Both the position numbers and the translations under genes were made by a program. Shown here piece by piece: positions 58,211 through 64,000 of a stretch of 64,000 bases of DNA (within the stretch, counting starts at the first letter, position 1; each line of letters starts with the position of its first letter). Below the pieces are notes generated by a model, which searched no databases, was not told the DNA's origin, and saw only the letters and a list, made by a program, of their open reading frames with translations. The stretch comes from Perilla frutescens (lineage: Eukaryota; Streptophyta; Magnoliopsida; Lamiales; Lamiaceae): positions 8,643,501 through 8,707,500 of the forward strand of contig BRKX01000004.1 of the NCBI GenBank assembly GCA_026008535.1, given 5' to 3'.

Positions 58211-58891
58211 TCTACAAAGAAAGAGAGTATTTCAGAGAGATTGAATGGATTATAGAGAGAGAGATGCAAAGCAATGCAAGGAGAGTTTAGATAGATATAT
58301 GATCTTTGATCGATATCTCCTCAGCATTTAAAAGAACCTTTGCATGCATGTACTTCGAGTTGCACTTGAGTACTCCTCAGCTGATCAGTTAATGGATTTG
58401 ACTGATGCTCAGCTGGCTTAAATGAGATGATCATCTCAGTCGTTAATAAGTTTAGCTTAACTTTTAGATCAGCAGTTGAGATTTCATCCATTTGAAAATG
58501 TGGTAGTTACCATAAATAGTAAATATTTCTTGCAGGATTTTTCTATTTATATCTCTTAGGCTATCAACTCACTTTCCACTTTAGTGATTGATTTTGCGCA
58601 GTAGTATTAAACACTCGCTATCTTGAGAGATCTCCCATTTGAAAATTATGCCCGTTAGATTATCAAAAATGAATCACAACGGCAATAATTTTATTAAGAA
58701 TAAGCTTAAAGAATAATCAATTTAAAACTTATCCTTGGTCAGTTAGGATACAGTACAACTGATGACTTTTGGCGAACTGACGATGTGGCAACTGATCGAT
58801 CAGTTCTTGTCATATCTTCTTCTTGGCCCCTGGAACTGATTCATCACTGAACTGATAACATCAGTTGCTGAACTAATGGATTAAATCTCAG
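58211..58891 (-). promoter_or_regulatory. Intergenic region with TATA box before cluster gene C
   Basis: About 680 bases without coding. The minus strand has GATATAAATAGAAAA at about 58541-58555 and a CT-rich leader (CATCTCTCTCTCTATAATCC) just before the ATG. It looks like an independent promoter and 5' untranslated region. Confidence 0.4.
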
Positions 58892-60567
58892 TCAGTTTTC
58901 TCTTCTTGATGGGCCGAACTGGATTCTCTTCACTGCTCTCGTCAGGACAGTTTGGTCTCTTTTTCTTGGAAGCTGATCCAGTTCTTCATACAGGTTCAGT
59001 TGGGCGGCTGTCTTGGAGCTTGAAGCGATCAGTGGGGTAACATATCTCTTTAACGAGAGATTGAGTGATGTCGTAGTATCTTCAACATCACATAGTCGAC
59101 TCATTACAACTGGGGTGAGAGGTGGCTCTCGGTGCATCTGTGCAGTTGCAGGTTAAGTTGGTCGAGTTGGCTAAGCTACTGATTTGATAGAGTATCAAAA
59201 TTCAGTTTTCGGTAGGTAGGGCTAGTTGTGCAGATCACTGGTTGCTGTGCTCCTGCTTTTCCTTGAGCCTTGATGTCACTTCCCAATTTGAAAAGTAGGA
59301 CAGTTAGAGGAATTTTGTTGGTCAATCTATGACTCATAATCCTCTGTACTTGCACAATAGTTAGAGGAAATGGATTTGAAGACTCTATCCATTTTAAACT
59401 CCAAAATTCTTCTCTTTGCCAAAAACTCATGCCGTAAAAAGCAGTTATCAAGAAATGAGACTGGATGGACATTGAGTGTCTCTAGTTGTACTAGTAGAAA
59501 TACTGGTATGGAAGCTTGAAAAGCTCTTGATCTTGCTTAGCCACAAATATTAATTGAGTAAGAAGTAAGTTGGTTACCTCTTTTTGTGCATTCAAGGCTG
59601 CATATTTACCACTGTAGAAAGTGCGAATATCTTTTTGCGTCAGTTGGAGAGGAGGGCAAGTTCTCATGAAGTAGTCAGCTCCATAGTCTGAATGAGGAAT
59701 TCCGATGAATGGAATAAGCTCATCTGGATCAGAACAGTTTTGGAAGTTAGTTGTTGATCCATTCTTTGAAACTGGTGATGGAACGACATTGGAAGTTGAG
59801 GTAGTTGAGGCTGTGGCACTTGTATTGCCTTTTGTTAGCCTTTTCTTCTTGAGTGAGTGAAGATGGATGCTTCCTCTCTTGGGAATCTAGTCAGAGATAA
59901 GCACTGGTAGTGCATCATCATTTGACAGCTTCAAGATGTCTTCAATCATCTTGCTCATCCTGAGAACGAGTCCTACCATAGACTCAAACTTCCTTGTTTT
60001 CTTTGATTTGGAGGCCTTGATCACTTTACGCTTGATCTGTGAGAATACAAACTCTGTCCAGTTTGTCTCACGTCCTTCAGCTAGGTGTATCATCTCATTG
60101 TACCTCTCCTGGGTAAGCTGGCTTAAGCTTCCAATTGCTCCAAACATCATCTTGTTTGTGATGTCGAGTAGAACTCCATACTCTGGCCTTAGATCAGTTT
60201 TAGATGTGGTAAAACTGAATGCCTTCTTACAGGTAGGGGTCTTCCACCTTCTCTAGTATGGTTCAACTGCTTCACTCAAATCTTGAACGGTTGTTCCTTG
60301 CATTGGAAGTTTAAAAACTTCAGCAACTGTTCCTTCAGTTATCTTAATAGGTCGGCCTTGGATAACTGATGTAATTTCCTTGCCATCAGCATTGATTTGT
60401 ACTTGGAGGTGGAATTCACACACTCGATTTTGTCTGAAGAATCTTGGTGGTGTTTTCAGGTAGTGAAGAATCTCTGTCTTGTGAAGAAAAACAAGCAGGT
60501 TTTGGCCGTTTGAGTTTTGAAGAATGTCCTGGAATTTCTTCCTTTCCAGGAATTTGTCTCTCATCAT
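58892..60567 (-). pseudogene. Cluster gene B: envelope-like-core family, broken
   Basis: Starts MMRDKFLERKKFQDILQNSN at 60567. The core has NRVCEFHLQVQINADGKEIT, VIQGRPIKI and VAEVFKLP (60400-60280). The next module is NWTEFVFSQIKRKVIK (60080-60030), matching NWAQYFYDQIKKYVD in gene A, followed by a serine/threonine-rich linker. A third module (MSIQSHFLITAFYGMSFWQREE, 59472-59400) matches one in gene A near 62280-62220. Three of the pieces (60567, 60150 and 59472 starts) share a frame; stops lie near 60253, 59887, about 59500 and 59176. The last piece (59137-58892) is in another frame and ends RKRDQTVLTRAVKR. Function unknown. Confidence 0.65.
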
Positions 60568-60954
60568 CTAGTTTTTGAATGAGTTGGGAGAACTGAGGAA
60601 TTCGGCTATTGAAGAATTTTGGCTAGAATTTTGAGAAAGATCATAGAGATAAGAGACTCTTTCTTGAATGATTTGAGAAATAAGTGTGTCTCTTCTTTAG
60701 CAAGAGGGACTAGATCTGGATTGATATATGAGTAATAAATGGTACTCATATATCTTTGAAAATTTGTGTGTCCCTTGCTTTTGTTTGTGGTATTAAATGC
60801 CTTTGTCATATTTTCAACGGTAAGAATTCAAAAAGGTTTTACTGACATGGCATTTTATCAATAAAATATTTATTTTATTGATCAGAAAAGGATTACAGAG
60901 AAAAATTACAAGAAGAACACTTAGAGGTCCTAATCAGCTGAGCTTGATCAGTCT
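60568..60954 (-). promoter_or_regulatory. Intergenic region between cluster genes A and B
   Basis: About 390 bases. On the minus strand AATAAAATAAAT (about 60862-60885) follows the end of gene A and could serve for polyadenylation. TATATGA/CATATATC motifs (60730-60755) then precede gene B. No protein is recognised in the small open frame at 60606-60809. Confidence 0.35.
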
Positions 60955-63689
60955 CTAATCCTTTTTATGCTCTGTCTTCTGCCTTTTAGCAGGTGGCTCA
61001 CTAGTTTTGTTGTGGCTTGATGGCGCGGATACAGCTTGTTGAGCATTCATTTGATCTTGCAGCTGCTGGATGAGCTCTTGTTGCAGCTTGAGTTGCTCTT
61101 AGATGTTGCGAAACTGCTCTTCGTGCTGAATTGTGCACTGAGCAATGGAGCTTTCTGGTTGCTCCTGGAATTGTATTGCTGCAGTTTCATCTTCATGGAG
61201 AATGAGACTGTCAAGTAAGAATCCATCATATCTGTATGTGGCTTCATCTCCATCTTCAGTTCCATCCAGCTCCTTGCAGGGGATTGTCCTGGACTGTTCA
61301 GGATTTCCCAAGCTTTCAGTTTCACCATAGCTTTTCTTTGGTGATGGCAGCATAAGTTCTGATCTCTGTTGATTTAAATCCACATACACCACTATGGCGA
61401 GTGAGCCTGTGTAGTCAACTGATCAGTCAGATTTTTCAAGACTGGCACCTCATCAACATAATTAGTTCGTATCTTTCCTAAGATAGGCTTATGAGTGGCT
61501 TCAGTGATTTGTACTGAAGAATCATACTGAGAGGCTGGCTTGGCATGAGCAGCAAGCGGCATTTGGAGATATGTCACATCCTCAGTTTCTTCAGTCACTT
61601 GAGTCTCTTCAGCTGGCTCTGTAGTTAGAGCATTCTGGGATTCCTCCTGGTCCTCTTCTTGCTCTTTTGGCCCTTCAGTTTGACCCTCATCTGGTCTAAC
61701 TGGTGATCTTAGCAGCTCTGCAAACTCCAAGTCTGTTGTACACTTGTGAGTTCCTTCTGCAGCTGGTGATCTATGCTCTAGGGAATCTGTAAGGAGGTCG
61801 ATCACAATTCATCCTTCTTGGGGGGTTTCTTCAAATACAAGTTACCTTGAGACTTTATGTATTGCAGTAGATCTGGATATTGAAGCCTCAGCTGTTGATG
61901 CTTGATCATGGGCTGGATGATGTTGCCTTTGAATCTTTTCAGCAATCTATTGTTGTTGCTGAACTCTGATCTTGTAGACTTCATTTAACACCCAACACTG
62001 ATGCACCTGGGAATTATTCCAGAGCTCTCGTTCTTCTTAAGTTTGTAGTTCTAGCAGTTCAATCCCAGACCAATTTAGGAGATCATTCATGACTTTAGCC
62101 AGTGTCTGTTCACCTGGCTTTGAATGACATCTTTGAAGATCTAACATTCTCCTTAGAACGTCAATTAGATTTTGTTCACGGATCTCATGTCCTGACCACT
62201 GTATACTTCATTTTTCTTCTCTTCTCCAAAAGCTCATTCCTTGTAGAGCTGTGAGAAGAAAGTGGGTTTCTGAATTGAGATAGTGTCTCCATAAGTACCA
62301 ATAGTAGTACCTTGTGAGAGCTTTGAGCAGTCCCTTTGAATCCACCACAAATTCATGAAAGTTCTTCTTAATGAAGTCTGCTACATCTTGATTGGCTCTT
62401 TACTTTGCTGTTATGGATTCTGAGTGAGCTCTTCTGTTTTCGGTTGTCCTGTCCACTGAAGGACAAGTCATTCTGAAATAATCAGCTTCAGAGCTTCGTG
62501 GTAGAACTCCTCTATATGGTACTGTAGATCCAAGAGATGGTGCCATATCAAACACCTTGATTCCAAATAGAGGTAATTTCAGTGGAGAGGGTGGTTCTGT
62601 TCTTTTCTTTCTTTCCTTCTCCTTCTTAGATCTTCCTACTCTACTCTTGATTTGAGTTAATCTCTTTGTAATTCTACTGTTGTGAGGCACTTCAATAACC
62701 TCTGGGCTATCTGTGATGAAGGTAACTTGCCGTATGGGTTGAGCATGGATTGGTGTTCTTATCAGACGACATATTGGTAAATGATCTTCTGAGTGTGAGT
62801 CATTCTGATGACGTACTACATCAACCTTTTTTTATTTTCCCTTTCTGCTGACCATTTCTTTGTTCTTCTCTACATTATTAAGACTAAGAGCTTTCGGTCG
62901 TTGCTGCCTTCGGGTGACTGTTGGTATATAGTCAGTCTCTTATATTGAGAAAGTATCAGTTTCTGTGGCCGTGAAACTGAGTTCTTCTTCGAGCAGTTTG
63001 CTGATTCTGCAGGGGAAACACATGTTCTGCCTGAACTCTTTGTCACTCCAGTTTTTCTCAACAGTATCCACATACTTCTTAATTTGATCATAGAAGTACT
63101 GAGCCCAGTTCACCTTGATCCCTTGAAATATCGCCCAGCACACTTTATACTTTGCAGCTAATATTTTTGAGTGACTTCCAGTAATTCCAACGATTATTCT
63201 AGTCGCCACTGATGCTAGAATCTTGTATTCCTCTTGGAAGCACATAATGGAAGTGGTTCTCTTAAAGGCTTCATGACAGTCAGCATCCTTTCATCTGTTG
63301 TAGATCTCTAGTGGATTGATGTCCACTTTCTCTAATCTTATTCCTTCAGTTGTGAGATGGAATGTTTTTCCCAGTGATTCTGGGGTGATCTTCAACTATA
63401 TTCCTCTCACCTCTATTGTGATTCTATCTCTGTGAGCTTTCGAATTTAGATAGAACTCACAGACAGGTTCTGGATAGATTATGTTGGAAGTGTTGCAAGT
63501 GAACTCTCGCAATCCTACTTGGTTGATCTTGGTGAAGTCACAAAGATAAGAGTTTGAACACTTTGTTCTGAATGCAGCTTCATGAAGAAACTTTTCTCTG
63601 TAGAGATTCACTTGGAATTTTTTAGATGACTCTACAGTTTCTTTGAAGTTGAACTTTCGTCGCACAATTTGGACGCTTTTCTTGGCCAT
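60955..63689 (-). pseudogene. Cluster gene A: envelope-like-core family, longest member
   Basis: Starts MAKKSVQIVRRKFNFKETVE at 63689 and can be followed for about 900 codons. The core has EPVCEFYLNSK and ITIEVRG (63470-63400), a stop, KITPESLGKTFHL, then a NWAQYFYDQIKKYV module (63130-63080) and FPCRISKLLEEEL. A basic linker (SKKEKERKKR, 62640) follows, then a SETHFLLTALQGMSFWRREE module. Next comes an acidic, glutamine-rich stretch (QTEGPKEQEEDQEE, 61690) and a Q-rich end with PAKRQKTEHKKD, which looks like a nuclear localisation signal. Most pieces to 61392 share one frame, with stops near 63396, 63280, 62940, 62850 and 62400; a frameshift occurs near 61392. Role unknown. Confidence 0.65.
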
Positions 63690-64000
63690 GGAGATCTTGT
63701 GGGAATTTTGGGAGCTTGGTTACTGATTGGATTCTCTCTCAGCAAAAATTTTTAGGAATTTAGGTTTTTCTGGGATTTGTGAGAAGTGGAGTGAATTTCA
63801 ACTCTTGGTTCAGCAGGGTAACTTTTGACGATTCAGCTATCTGTTGTGAATTGGCGATTGAGATGAATTTGATACTCCAGTTTCAACAGTGGGATGAATC
63901 AGTCGATTGATATGCAAATCTATCCGTTGAAAGTAAATGGAGAGAGATGAAGTGGGTCCAACGGTAACAATTGTGAAACACGTCATTTTACCATTCTTCT
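63690..64000 (-). promoter_or_regulatory. Upstream region of cluster gene A
   Basis: Non-coding. The minus strand contains TTACCGTTGGACCC near 63955 (TTACCGTTGAAAA occurs before gene B near 60820) and a stretch rich in TCTC, then an A/C-rich leader to the ATG. No clear TATA box is seen. Confidence 0.3.

Overview
This is nuclear DNA of a flowering plant, very probably a eudicot. It is AT-rich, has no prokaryotic gene organisation, and is almost wholly long terminal repeat (LTR) retrotransposons: Ty1/copia elements of the Sirevirus type (with envelope-like genes after pol), one further copia element, a Ty3/gypsy chromovirus with a chromodomain, and a CRM-type gypsy element. The large tandem cluster at the right end resembles, from memory only, a family abundant in Lamiales genomes. 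I found no convincing ordinary host gene, tRNA, rRNA or CRISPR array. Every polyprotein carries stops, frameshifts or deletions, so the stretch behaves like old heterochromatin.

Left and centre form a nest whose junctions can be read directly. 1-2238 is unassigned AT-rich DNA. 2239-3173 is a minus-strand copia LTR (F) with its polypurine tract. 3153-3990 is an LTR-like repeat (R1a), followed by a plus-strand Sirevirus (S1) with gag, pol and an envelope-like gene. That envelope-like gene is cut at 11544 by a tandem array of short non-autonomous gypsy-like units (B) with LTRs at 11544-23002 (interrupted), 24796-25095 (truncated) and 42459-44670. Gypsy element A (13234-22301, target duplication ATAAA) sits inside the first B LTR. 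CRM-like element D (26163-26253 plus 35551-41817) sits inside a B internal region, and copia element C (26254-35545, target duplication CCTTT) sits inside D. The order of events is therefore S1, then B, then A and D, then C.

On the right, R1b (44745-45889) is a second copy of R1a. It is followed by a minus-strand Sirevirus S2, with its envelope-like gene at 46062-48200 and pol and gag at 49178-53995. Next is a 2.3 kb minus-strand LTR (E, 54061-56392) whose upstream half is a CAGCTG-rich minisatellite. From there to the window end the minus strand holds three tandem, diverged, broken genes (56537-58210, 58892-60567, 60955-63689). They share one core domain pattern with each other and, more weakly, with the S1 and S2 envelope-like proteins. 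They lie directly upstream of the polypurine tract of LTR E, so they look like cargo of a large Sirevirus-like element whose 5' part is outside the window.

The most unusual observations are: the three-gene cluster and promoter-like signals before most envelope-like genes; in-frame integrase deletions in A and C that both begin just before the catalytic glutamate; the LTR-internal-LTR array of B; a string of small equal-sized hairpins in the B LTR; the CRM-like polyprotein running into its own 3' LTR; and nonsense codons dominated by changes expected from cytosine deamination. All comparisons were by eye and family names are from memory; no search was run.
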